A stretch of 64,000 nucleotides of DNA, taken from NCBI RefSeq assembly GCF_900129905.1, contig NZ_FQXG01000003.1, positions 363,771 through 427,770 on the forward strand. Direction: 5' to 3'. Under the pieces are notes generated by a model. The model was given only the letters and a program-made list of their open reading frames with translations, made no database searches and was not told where the DNA came from. Shown here one piece after another: positions 49,102 through 57,117 of this stretch. Every line of letters starts with the position of its first letter. Within the stretch, counting starts at the first letter, position 1. This stretch comes from Ferrimonas marina. Its GTDB lineage: Bacteria; Pseudomonadota; Gammaproteobacteria; Enterobacterales; Shewanellaceae. A program made the translations under genes and the position numbers.

Positions 49102-50097
49102 ATGCTATTTAGCGCTGCCTTTTTGATTCTGATTTTGGGCCTGTCCGGTTATTGGGTAGGCCAAATGATGCCTTATGTTCGCGTTCGTCTTAGCGGCTCC
49201 GTTGGCTCGCATACGCTGTATATGTCGATCGGTATGGGGTTTGTGCTTGCCGTGGGTGTATTCATTGGGCGGACCCTGATTGTTATTATCCAGTCAGCAA
49301 CCGGTATTAGCGGACGCATAATGACATGGCTGCTGGATATTTCTGGAGTCACATATAAGTTGCCGGAAGACGGGTTTAATCTTGTTGTGCTTGAGGTTGC
49401 CGTGTCTATGCTTTTAATTGTCCCAGCAATCTACTTCTGTCGAAAGACAGATTGGTGCAAAAGATTGCTTTGCATTGGCGTCACCAATGTCGCAGGTGAT
49501 TCGGGTGGGGTAACTGGGCTTAAAGCTTGGGACGCGCCTAAGGACTTAGACTCTGAGATGTTGTTTCAGGCAATGGTTGAGTATGACGGCAGTCCGGAAT
49601 TTACTCAAGGATTAGAGTTGTCCAAAATAGAATCAAAGTTCTTAGAGTTGAGGCTGAAGTCAGGTCGTATACTTTTTGCTGCGCCAGCATCAATACCGAT
49701 AGGGCCTTTTAATGATCTGCGCTTTAGGGTCTTCTATGAAATGCGCGAAGATGAAAAGGGTGTCCCTTATGGTATTGTTGAGTATAAAGATAATCTAAAG
49801 GCCGTCGAGGAGTATAGGGAAGTCGGGAGTAAACTTTACCTTCTAGAATTCTGTGGTCCGAGACCTCAAGCGGATTATGAGCCTGGGAGCTCCTACCTAC
49901 ACTTCCTGGCTCAGGTAGGTCCATATATGCTTGCCCTTGAGAAATTCTGGGAGTCTGGGGTTACGGTTGCGGTCAGGGAGATTGAATCCCTTGGCACGGT
50001 CGAGCAGCAGGTGTTCCAAGACCGGATTGCGCTGGGGGATGAGGCGGCAAACCCACCGGCAGAACCGGGCCAGCTTCATCTGGGTGCGCCAGGGTAG
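49102..50097 (+). CDS. Membrane protein with soluble C-terminal domain
   Basis: 331 residues from ATG 49102, with GGGAAGTCTTCC before it; TTG 49003 opens the frame. Three membrane spans (LFSAAFLILILGLSGYWVG; ISIGMGF region ~40-60; VVLEVAVSMLLIVPAIYF) are followed by ~200 soluble, beta-rich residues. Third codon positions are visibly richer in A and T than in neighbouring genes, suggesting a different origin. Function unknown. Confidence 0.75.
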   Translation: MLFSAAFLILILGLSGYWVGQMMPYVRVRLSGSVGSHTLYMSIGMGFVLAVGVFIGRTLIVIIQSATGISGRIMTWLLDISGVTYKLPEDGFNLVVLEVAVSMLLIVPAIYFCRKTDWCKRLLCIGVTNVAGDSGGVTGLKAWDAPKDLDSEMLFQAMVEYDGSPEFTQGLELSKIESKFLELRLKSGRILFAAPASIPIGPFNDLRFRVFYEMREDEKGVPYGIVEYKDNLKAVEEYREVGSKLYLLEFCGPRPQADYEPGSSYLHFLAQVGPYMLALEKFWESGVTVAVREIESLGTVEQQVFQDRIALGDEAANPPAEPGQLHLGAPG

Positions 50098-50170
50098 GTG
50101 GTGGGTGCGTATTTGACATGATGCTGTATAGAATTACAATGAGATGTAATTGATTTGAGGAGGGCTGAGT

Positions 50171-50380
50171 ATGAATAAGAAGGACTTCAGGCCTATGCCT
50201 GAGTGGCTGCGCCATCAAGTGCAGCAAATGCCTGATTTAGCCCCAACATCCCGTGGGATTCAGGTTACTCACAAGCCTGGCTCTAACGCACTTACCCTCG
50301 AGCCAGGCTCGATGGTGCAGAGTGAGTCTTTGGCAGAGCAGTTACAGGGGATGAAGAAGATCCTCGAAGGCAAACTGTAG
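50171..50380 (+). CDS. Hypothetical protein, 69 residues
   Basis: ATG 50171 follows GAGGAGGGCTGAGT. The product is Pro/Gln-rich with a helical C-terminus (LAEQLQGMKKILEGKL). It has its own terminator. Not recognised. Confidence 0.75.
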   Translation: MNKKDFRPMPEWLRHQVQQMPDLAPTSRGIQVTHKPGSNALTLEPGSMVQSESLAEQLQGMKKILEGKL

Positions 50381-50403
50381 TAAACGCAGGCGATGGATTG
50401 ACA

Positions 50404-50429
50404 AAGGCACCCTTGAGGGTGCCTTTTTT
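50404..50429 (+). terminator. Rho-independent terminator
   Basis: AAGGCACCC-TTGA-GGGTGCC followed by six T. It lies between convergent genes and could serve both. Confidence 0.92.
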
Positions 50430-50445
50430 GAACCAGTCAGTTGGT

Positions 50446-50865
50446 TTAAGTTGAGATCGGAATGGTCTTCGGCATTTCGGTCTCAGGTACTTCCCGTTCG
50501 AGGCGAATGCTGAGGAATCCGTGGTCAAGCAGTGCGCTTTTCAGGTGCACATGTTCAGCCAGGCGGAACGCCTTGGTGAAGTCGCGCAAAGCCACGCCGC
50601 GGTGAAGGTAATCAACATCGACTTCTTTATTCTCTTTCCGTCCAGTAATGCTAAGTTTGTCGCCATGCAATTCCACACCTAATTCATCTTTTTTAAAACC
50701 AGCAACTGCAATATCAATCTGGTATTCATCTTCGTTAATGGCGATGACATTGTGGGGCGGATAATTGCCATCAGGTTTGAGTGCTTCGTCAAACATGCGT
50801 GGCATAACATCGAACCCGATGGTGCTACGAAACAGCGGTGAAAAATCGATAGTTTGAAAACTCAT
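50446..50865 (-). CDS. ibpA: Small heat-shock protein of the Hsp20/IbpA family
   Basis: 139 residues from the ATG at 50865, preceded by GAGGACACTACT. FSPLFRSTIGFD at the start and YPPHNVIAINEDEYQIDIAV match E. coli IbpA. The alpha-crystallin domain runs to LSIRLEREVPE, followed by the C-terminal tail with the IPI (I-x-I) motif used in oligomer assembly. It holds unfolding proteins for refolding by DnaK/ClpB. The 5' leader folds as a ROSE-type RNA thermometer. It is isolated from other heat-shock genes. Confidence 0.93.
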   Translation of the reverse strand: MSFQTIDFSPLFRSTIGFDVMPRMFDEALKPDGNYPPHNVIAINEDEYQIDIAVAGFKKDELGVELHGDKLSITGRKENKEVDVDYLHRGVALRDFTKAFRLAEHVHLKSALLDHGFLSIRLEREVPETEMPKTIPIST

Positions 50866-50922
50866 AGTAGTGTCCTCTTTTGAGCAACTGTTTGCGTGGG
50901 CCTTGTATAAAGCGCCCACTGA
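50866..50922 (-). promoter_or_regulatory. ROSE-type RNA thermometer in the ibpA leader
   Basis: In the transcript GUUGCUC (50888-50882) pairs with GAGGAC (50877-50872), which is the ribosome site, around a loop of four A, leaving the G of UUGCU unpaired. This is the hallmark of the ROSE anti-Shine-Dalgarno hairpin. A second hairpin, GTGGGC with GCCCAC, lies just upstream. Heating should melt the weak helix and free the ribosome site. Confidence 0.82.
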
Positions 50923-51106
50923 TCAAGTGTGGGTGGTAATCACCTATTTCAAGTGTTGTGCGTAGATTTGAACTTAATGGCGATGGGGCCAATGTGCTGG
51001 CAGGTCATTAACTCGGCAGTATCCCTATATGTAAAGCGGAAAACGTGCTCATGGAGTGGGTGGTGGAAACCGCTTCGGTATTGGTCGGAGCCACAGTATC
51101 GTGGGG

Positions 51107-51112
51107 TACAAT
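51107..51112 (+). promoter_or_regulatory. -10 promoter element TACAAT
   Basis: GGGGTACAAT, 29 bp before the GTG at 51142, of the same type as the elements ahead of the helical genes. Confidence 0.55.
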
Positions 51113-51141
51113 GGAATAAGTGAAGTGCGAGGAACCACGCC

Positions 51142-51537
51142 GTGACATCCCAAATTGATGCGTTGAAATATGGTTGGCCAGAAGCAGAAAAACTTCAGCA
51201 GCAGCGACGTTTGATCGTCAAGCACACCGGCACAGAGAAGCGGACGCTTATCAACGGTGAATACTGGTTCCTGGTTCGGCGCAACGGTTTTAATCGCCAA
51301 GTCCCGTTCGGGCAACTCACCCCTGATGAATTCGAAGCCCACCTGGATGCGGCTGCGCGCAAAGAACTGCGTGAGCAGCGACCGGGTTCTGCCGGTGGGT
51401 TGCTGGGTGATCCAGTAGCAGGCGTTGTCGGGGATGGCGCCGTGGCACAGCTGCAGGCAGAGTTGAAGGCCGCCCGGGGCCTCCCCGGTGCTGCCCCTGG
51501 GGTAAAGGCGTCGGGCGAAAGCAAGGACCTGGTGTAG
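51142..51537 (+). CDS. Small protein, paralogue of the 55845 protein
   Basis: 131 residues from GTG 51142. Residues 15-80 (LQQQRRLIVKHTGTEKRTLI to DEFEAHLDAAARKELREQR) align with the 55845 protein (QEKLILKHTHRDFKG to QEFEEKLNSAARKERAER). A basic beta region is followed by a helix with the AARKE signature. The two genes bracket the first half of the tandem array, so they may be co-factors of the system. Unknown family. Confidence 0.75.
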   Translation: MTSQIDALKYGWPEAEKLQQQRRLIVKHTGTEKRTLINGEYWFLVRRNGFNRQVPFGQLTPDEFEAHLDAAARKELREQRPGSAGGLLGDPVAGVVGDGAVAQLQAELKAARGLPGAAPGVKASGESKDLV

Positions 51538-51550
51538 CGCCGGGTCAAAG

Positions 51551-51611
51551 GGATTCAGATTCGGTTGTCGAATGTCGGCGACCAAAACAACCGTATTGAG
51601 AGGCAAGTTGC
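51551..51611 (+). repeat. Array leader repeat, copy 1
   Basis: The ~60 bp before the first array gene contain CAGATTCGGTTGTCG, then AATGTCGGCGACCAAAACAA, then GAGGCAAGTTGC up to the ATG. The same blocks recur before the genes at 52715 and 53914. Confidence 0.75.
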
Positions 51612-52598
51612 ATGGTGGATGGGTCGACTAAGAAAGCCCAGGAAAGGGCAGTGTTAAGTATGGCTCAAGCGATTGCAGGGCGGGTGGGGCATGCGAAGCA
51701 ACTTGAAGCTTCGGGTCTTATCGCCAGCTACATTTTGGCACTGAGGGAGCGGTACAAGGAAGGGGAAGCTGAGGCGAAGCGCTTGAATGATCATTTGCGG
51801 TTACCCACCGGCTTCTTCGCCGATAAGGAAATTCAGGATGCTCTGAAGGCGCAGTTAGAAGCGACGGCTCGTTCGAGCTCTCTATTGCACGAGAAGTTAA
51901 TTGAGACGGAACAGGCCATCCGTCGCCATTTGGAAATGAAAAGTAAGCATGAGGACCAACTTGCCGAGGTGCTGCGCTCGGGTCAGGTCGCTAGCGTGCT
52001 CTCTACAGTGAAGGTGACCGGAGTAGGGGGTAAGTCATTGAAAGGCCTTATGGCAGAGCCGGCCATGGCAGAAATCCGAGATCTTGTGACACGGGACGGG
52101 CCTAATGCCCACGGTATGAAGCTGGAATCAGAGCGTTCTTTAGATGCTGATGGGTCCGCTGCACACGTGTTCGTTCTGGTTGGCAATTTATCCCAGGTGC
52201 AGCGCTTTTGTGAGCGCTTACGCCACATTCTCTATGAGGGGGGGTATTTGGGTATCGAGGTGGACTCCATGCACGTCGCGGGGATCCCCAAGATGGAACC
52301 GAAGCCGGCGGTGGATATCCCCGACAGAGGTGACAACGGTGCCTTTGTGGCGGGGCTCAAAAGGTTTGTCTGCTACCGGGATGTGACGGGTGTTACTCAC
52401 CAGAGAGATCTGGCTGACGTGGTGGCCCGCGCTGGTATGGAATGCTTGGCACCTCTGGCCAGGTTTCTCCCGAAGGGGCACGATTACGATGACCCTGCAA
52501 TAAAGGCGCCAGGGTATGAACGTGACCTCATGGATTTGAGGTCTGTGGTTGAGAAAGCTAGGGGTCGGGGCAACGAAGTCGAGGGCTTAGATCGGTAA
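51612..52598 (+). CDS. Tandem-array family B protein, member 1
   Basis: 328 residues from ATG 51612. The helical coiled-coil half (1-115) is followed by LAEVLRSGQVASVLSTVKV. The core domain holds LKGLMAEPAMAEIRDLV, HGMKLESERS, FVLVGNLSQVQRFCERL, MHVAGIPKMEP and CYRDVTG. All blocks recur in members 2 and 3. It ends GLDR. There is no signal peptide, membrane helix or catalytic motif. It lies in an array of eight similar genes. Function unknown. Confidence 0.85.
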   Translation: MVDGSTKKAQERAVLSMAQAIAGRVGHAKQLEASGLIASYILALRERYKEGEAEAKRLNDHLRLPTGFFADKEIQDALKAQLEATARSSSLLHEKLIETEQAIRRHLEMKSKHEDQLAEVLRSGQVASVLSTVKVTGVGGKSLKGLMAEPAMAEIRDLVTRDGPNAHGMKLESERSLDADGSAAHVFVLVGNLSQVQRFCERLRHILYEGGYLGIEVDSMHVAGIPKMEPKPAVDIPDRGDNGAFVAGLKRFVCYRDVTGVTHQRDLADVVARAGMECLAPLARFLPKGHDYDDPAIKAPGYERDLMDLRSVVEKARGRGNEVEGLDR

Positions 52599-52654
52599 TT
52601 AAAGATGAGGCCGCCCTTGAATGGGGTTGGCTTTACGATTCCCAGATACAAACG

Positions 52655-52714
52655 GTTTCAGATTCGGTCGCCCAATGCAGGCGGTCACAACAATCATATC
52701 AAGAGGGCAGTCGC
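52655..52714 (+). repeat. Array leader repeat, copy 2
   Basis: TTTCAGATTCGGTCGCCCAA, then TGCAGGCGGTCACAACAATC, then AAGAGGGCAGTCGC before the ATG at 52715. It is closely similar to copy 1, which shows recent duplication of gene plus leader. Confidence 0.75.
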
Positions 52715-53710
52715 ATGTTGGACAGGTTAGTCGAGAAAGGGGCGGGAAAGGCAATCCTAAGGATTGCTGAGACGGTCGCTTCGCGAGATCGGCGTGCTAA
52801 GCAACTGAGTAAACATAAAGTGAGCACTGCCGAGTCAATGATCGGGGAGGAGGCGCTCGGGATGCTTAATGGGGCGATCGAGAGGTTAAAGCAACTTGCA
52901 GACAGCCCAGGAAGACTGATCTCCAGCGATGCTGATCTGTCCAGGTTTCGCGATCTGAATGCTGCTGCCGGGCCTTTTGAGTCGTTCTTTACAAGCAGCT
53001 TGACCAATCTGTCGAGTGCGCAGCGCACCCATCAGTCGAGGGAAAGAAAGAACGAGGAAAAGTTGGCAAAAGTCCTGCACTCGGGTGAAGTGGTAAGTGC
53101 GGTGTCAACGATCCAAGTTCAAGGTACGAAGGGTCAGAGCCTGGATGATCTAATGGCAGAGCCGGTCATGGCCGGGCTTCGTGAACTGGTTAGTGGCTCC
53201 AGTAGTGAACTGCATGGCATGAAACTGGTATCTGAGCGTTCCAGGGGTGGTGATGGGGCCGCTGTTCATGGGTTTGTGCTGAATGGCAATGTGTCGCAGA
53301 TGCAGAAGTTGGTTAAGTGCCTGGGTGATTACATTGCGCTTAATGACCCAGATCGGTCCGTCATCGCGACTCGTCTCCAGCACATCGCAGGGATGCCTAA
53401 AATCGCACCGCAGCCATCACGGCTTTTTTTCGACTACAACGCTGATGATGGTGCGTTCAGTGCCGCTGTTTCAAAGTTTTCTTGCTACGTCGATGTGACT
53501 GGTTTCGCCAGTAAGGCTTACGTGCCAGAGCGTTTGGCCCAGTCAGTATTGGAGCGTATGGTGCCATTGGCCGAATATCTACCGGAGGAGGGTGAGCCCG
53601 TGACGCCTGCCGAGTACGTCGATGGTCTCGCCCGTGAGGTTGCGACCTTGCTCGCCATGGCTGAACAAGCGAGGGAACACAAGAAAGAGTCCGGCGGCTT
53701 GGAGCGTTAA
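52715..53710 (+). CDS. Tandem-array family B protein, member 2
   Basis: 331 residues. Blocks are in the same order as in member 1: LAKVLHSGEVVSAVSTIQV, LDDLMAEPVMAGLRELV, HGMKLVSERS, FVLNGNVSQMQKLVKCL, HIAGMPKIAP and CYVDVTG, ending SGGLER. The helical first ~110 residues are diverged from member 1 while the core is well kept, so the N-terminus changes faster. GAGGG in the leader is the ribosome site. Function unknown. Confidence 0.85.
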   Translation: MLDRLVEKGAGKAILRIAETVASRDRRAKQLSKHKVSTAESMIGEEALGMLNGAIERLKQLADSPGRLISSDADLSRFRDLNAAAGPFESFFTSSLTNLSSAQRTHQSRERKNEEKLAKVLHSGEVVSAVSTIQVQGTKGQSLDDLMAEPVMAGLRELVSGSSSELHGMKLVSERSRGGDGAAVHGFVLNGNVSQMQKLVKCLGDYIALNDPDRSVIATRLQHIAGMPKIAPQPSRLFFDYNADDGAFSAAVSKFSCYVDVTGFASKAYVPERLAQSVLERMVPLAEYLPEEGEPVTPAEYVDGLAREVATLLAMAEQAREHKKESGGLER

Positions 53711-53860
53711 TTTATGGGTACTGACAGGGCTGGTGAGTTCTGGCCTACTGTACCTGCAGACAGAATTGAATGCCGCCTGGTGTGCTCTGGGTTAATCAAA
53801 CTTGGGGCAGTAACAGGGCCCAAACAGGTATCGGATGTGGCGCCAGGCAGATAGGTTTAC

Positions 53861-53913
53861 AGGGGATCGCCAAGCACAGGCGGCCAAGATAATCATAATC
53901 AGAGGGTGGTTGT
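53861..53913 (+). repeat. Array leader repeat, copy 3
   Basis: GGGGATCGCCAAGCACAGGC, then GGCCAAGATAATCATAATC, then AGAGGGTGGTTGT before the ATG at 53914. It is shorter and more diverged than copies 1 and 2. Confidence 0.65.
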
Positions 53914-54765
53914 ATGGAAGGTAGGAAGGTTAATAAAGGCCAGGTAGGGGCGCTTCAAGGGATAGCTGATGCGGTTTCTTCCAGAGTCGAGCAGACGCGG
54001 TACAGTATCGGCGCAGGTCAGTCGGGGTCTGGGAAAGGGACAATCGAGTCATTGACGAATACCAAGGATATCTTGCGCTGGCTGTCAGATTCCTCTGAAA
54101 AACTGGCCAAAAGTGAGGCCGATTTAGCAGAGGTTCTGCGGACTGGTGATCTGGTGAGTGGTTTGTCGACCGTCAAAATCTCTGCCGAGGCAGGTCAGTC
54201 TATAGACGAGCTAATGGCGGATCCGTTGGTAAAGGAGATTCATGACCTGGTGAAAAACACCGGGAAGGGGTCCCATGGTATGCAACTGGTCAGCGAGCGG
54301 ATCTTTGTAGAAGACGGTACGGTTTGTTGTGGGTACGTGTTGCAGGGTAACTTGTCCCAGATGAGGGACTTTGCCCTGTTCTTAAATGTCGTGATAGCGA
54401 TAAATAGCCAGCAAAAGTCCCGGGAAAGAGTCACCTCCACACACCTTGGTGGAGTGGCTAAGGTGGCAGAGCAGGCGTCAAGGTGTATCCCCAGTCCGGG
54501 TGATGATGATGCCAAGCGAGCGGCTCAGCCCGTGTTGAGCTGCTATGTCGATGTGACCGATGAAATACCCATGGGGGATGTGGGGACGTTGGTGGCTCGA
54601 TCCGCGTTGGAGCGCTTGGTGCCGTTGGGCAACCTTCCGGGTATGGGCAAACCCGCTACGCCAACCTTGCCTGCAGATGGTATGGAGCGCGAGGTTGAGG
54701 CATTTTGCGCTTTGGCAATGCGGGCGAAGGCGCGAGAGCACAAATCCGGCGGCTTAGAGCGGTAA
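53914..54765 (+). CDS. Tandem-array family B protein, member 3
   Basis: 283 residues. Shorter helical half (1-65), then LAEVLRTGDLVSGLSTVKI, IDELMADPLVKEIHDLV, HGMQLVSERI, YVLQGNLSQMRDFALFL, HLGGVAKV and CYVDVTD. It ends KSGGLER, nearly identical to the tail of member 2. The coding end and the leader are both kept while the middle varies. Function unknown. Confidence 0.85.
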   Translation: MEGRKVNKGQVGALQGIADAVSSRVEQTRYSIGAGQSGSGKGTIESLTNTKDILRWLSDSSEKLAKSEADLAEVLRTGDLVSGLSTVKISAEAGQSIDELMADPLVKEIHDLVKNTGKGSHGMQLVSERIFVEDGTVCCGYVLQGNLSQMRDFALFLNVVIAINSQQKSRERVTSTHLGGVAKVAEQASRCIPSPGDDDAKRAAQPVLSCYVDVTDEIPMGDVGTLVARSALERLVPLGNLPGMGKPATPTLPADGMEREVEAFCALAMRAKAREHKSGGLER

Positions 54766-54846
54766 TAAATGCAAGAGGCTGGGGCTTAGGGGCCCTGGCC
54801 TCTGTTGGGTTTATCGGCCCATGTTGTTGCGGTTGGGAGTATTGAA

Positions 54847-55812
54847 ATGGCTTCGGAAGAAATCAATAAGGCTAGGCGTATGAATGAGTTGTGGCCGGCT
54901 AAGATCCTGCATCGGTTAAAGGCCCTGGCGGCGGAAACGGGCCCAATATCGTCGGAGGAGGTTCGCGGTAAGGTACAGGCGCTCGAGAAGGTCAGCACCG
55001 CGCTGAACGACATTTGGAGCGTTGTCACTGATCTAAAGCTGTTCCCTGGGGCGGCGGAGCATTACGACAAGGCACGACAGAGCGTGAAGGGCTTGACTGA
55101 GGTTAAGGATGGTCTGAACAAAGAAGTGGCTGAGTCATTAGATCGCCACCATAAGGTGCTGTACAAAGTTCAGGATATCGAATTCGATCTCGAACGGTTC
55201 TTGGAGGATCGGGAACCGGGCCGTACCACCGCGGTTTCCGTCTTGGAGTTCGTGGCTACACGTGGCCAGAGTGCGGCGGACTTCAGGTTGGATGCCTGTG
55301 AATTCAAAGGGCTCATCGAGGGCAATACCCTTGACCATATGCACCTGCTCTCTAAAGAGGAGGGGAATGTGTTGGGTGCCCCCTCCATCAAATACGTACT
55401 GGTGGGCAACCTGCGTCAGCAGGAGAAGCTGGCAGAGCGTCTTGGAAACTTTGGTGAAAGGCGCTGGTTCCGTTTGGAAAAAGACCACCTGGCCGGTCTT
55501 CCTCAGCCGGGACAGAGGGCGCAATGTGATTTGCCTGCACCGCCTGCAGGCTGTGACGCGCATCTGGTGGCAGCTGAACTGTTAACTTGCGCGGTGGACA
55601 GTGAGCCGCTGTTGGGTAATCCCAATGCCGCTGATAAGGTGGCCAGGAGTGTGGTTAAGGCCATGGCGCCTCAACTGGATGTCTACCGGGAGCACAGCAA
55701 GATTGCGCCGGCCTCAATGATGCCTGGTCGTGAGGGGGATTTTGAGGTGTACTGCAAACTGCACCAGCGCCACATGGAAAAGACTTCTAGCTACAGTGGC
55801 CCAGGGCTATGA
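54847..55812 (+). CDS. Tandem-array family B protein, member 4
   Basis: 321 residues from ATG 54847, preceded by GGGAGTATTGAA; TTG 54805 opens the frame. Helical half (1-150), then core blocks YVLVGNLRQQEKLAERL and HLAGLPQPG, with a Cys- and Pro-rich region after them. It ends SSYSGPGL and so lacks the L-x-R tail. More distant from members 1-3. Its stop overlaps a possible ATG of the next gene. Function unknown. Confidence 0.8.
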   Translation: MASEEINKARRMNELWPAKILHRLKALAAETGPISSEEVRGKVQALEKVSTALNDIWSVVTDLKLFPGAAEHYDKARQSVKGLTEVKDGLNKEVAESLDRHHKVLYKVQDIEFDLERFLEDREPGRTTAVSVLEFVATRGQSAADFRLDACEFKGLIEGNTLDHMHLLSKEEGNVLGAPSIKYVLVGNLRQQEKLAERLGNFGERRWFRLEKDHLAGLPQPGQRAQCDLPAPPAGCDAHLVAAELLTCAVDSEPLLGNPNAADKVARSVVKAMAPQLDVYREHSKIAPASMMPGREGDFEVYCKLHQRHMEKTSSYSGPGL

Positions 55813-55844
55813 TTGGGCAACGCAAATCATCAGGAAACGCCATT

Positions 55845-56315
55845 ATGAATGCCATCGAATCGGCCGCTATTGCGCGCATCAAGCAAGTCAGCCGGCAAGA
55901 GCAAGAAAAGCTGATCCTTAAACACACCCATCGTGACTTCAAGGGCTCTGACGGAAGGTCCATCATGCAGAACCGTAACGGTGCGTCTTGTACGGTGGAT
56001 GTCAGTTGTCTGAGCGAGCAAGAGTTCGAAGAAAAGCTTAACTCCGCGGCAAGGAAGGAGCGGGCGGAGCGGACCCGGGACCTGGTCGATGCCGTAGTTC
56101 AGCGCCATGGCGCGCCCAAACTGCCCGAGGGATACCGACAGCAGTGGTGCACGGACCTGGCGGCTGCAAGGGATCTGTTCGCCGAGAATGGGATCTTGGC
56201 GGATTGGCCAGAGATGGCGCCTCACCGAGCAGCGATTGCCGCCGACATCGACAAGGAGATTCACCGAGAGCAGCAGGCGTTGGAGTCATCTGGCCCTGCC
56301 ACACTGGAGCGATAG
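55845..56315 (+). CDS. Small protein, paralogue of the 51142 protein, inside the array
   Basis: 156 residues from ATG 55845, with AGGAAACGCCATT before it; ATG 55809 overlaps the previous stop and is an alternative. It shares the basic beta region and the AARKE helix with the 51142 protein, then has an extra helical C-terminal part ending TLER, again an L-x-R tail. The next gene starts two bases after its stop, so it is co-translated with array genes. Confidence 0.78.
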   Translation: MNAIESAAIARIKQVSRQEQEKLILKHTHRDFKGSDGRSIMQNRNGASCTVDVSCLSEQEFEEKLNSAARKERAERTRDLVDAVVQRHGAPKLPEGYRQQWCTDLAAARDLFAENGILADWPEMAPHRAAIAADIDKEIHREQQALESSGPATLER

Positions 56316-56317
56316 CG

Positions 56318-57085
56318 ATGAAGTTAACCCAGGATGAGCTGACCTTTGCCCAATTGACCGTGGTGCATGCCCGGCGTGCCAAAGCGCTTGAGCGTGCAAA
56401 GGGTGACAAGGCCGGCGCCTTGGCTAACCTGAAGAAAGCCAACGAGGTCTGTGTGCCCAGGATCGCCGAGAAGCTGATGGTGGCTGAGGTGGATACGGCG
56501 CTGAGTGAGATTGTCTTTGCCGAGGATCGGTGGCCAGATGTGGTCGAAGTCCTCCGCTGGCACTGCCAGGCAGAGCGACCCATGACGGTGGTCGACTTCC
56601 GCATGGTCCAAGGCAAGGTGCATCTGAGTCTGATCGGTAACATGTCAGGTCAGCAAGATCTGTGGCGTGAGCTTGGGGATCGCGATGGCAGGATCCCCGG
56701 CTTGTCGCACCATCATAGGGTGGGCTTGCCCAAGTTCGAACAGTGCCTTGAACGCCTCGCTTTGCACAAGATCACTGGCGAGGCCGCTCCGCTGTGTCGC
56801 GAAATTAATGAAGATGTCGGCGGGTTTGATGATCTGTGCAGCCAGCAGTTCCTGGTCTGCGCTCACAGCGACTGGGCGTACCGGTGTGGGGAGCGGGCGG
56901 CCGAGGTGGCAGCCGAGGGTTTGTTCGCAGCAGTGTCGCCGGCGGTGGCCAGTGAGATCGGTTCCAATGGGTATCCGCCGGTTCCTGCTCACCAGGAGAA
57001 GCGCTTTGACGTGGCCATGGCGAAGTACCGTCAGGCCTACGGGTTCGTGAAGGAGATGAAGGGTCAGGCCATGCAGCCAGGCTAA
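56318..57085 (+). CDS. Tandem-array family B protein, member 5
   Basis: 255 residues from ATG 56318, with GGAGCGATAGCG before it. Short helical half (1-70), then the core with LSLIGNMSGQQDLWRELGD and HRVGLPKFEQ, a Cys-containing region, and a helical end (AMAKYRQAYGFVKEM). It lacks the L-x-R tail. Diverged, but recognisable from the GN.S...L and H..GLPK blocks. Function unknown. Confidence 0.78.
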   Translation: MKLTQDELTFAQLTVVHARRAKALERAKGDKAGALANLKKANEVCVPRIAEKLMVAEVDTALSEIVFAEDRWPDVVEVLRWHCQAERPMTVVDFRMVQGKVHLSLIGNMSGQQDLWRELGDRDGRIPGLSHHHRVGLPKFEQCLERLALHKITGEAAPLCREINEDVGGFDDLCSQQFLVCAHSDWAYRCGERAAEVAAEGLFAAVSPAVASEIGSNGYPPVPAHQEKRFDVAMAKYRQAYGFVKEMKGQAMQPG

Positions 57086-57117
57086 CTGACAATATTATTG
57101 ATGGTGGGATTTGTGCA

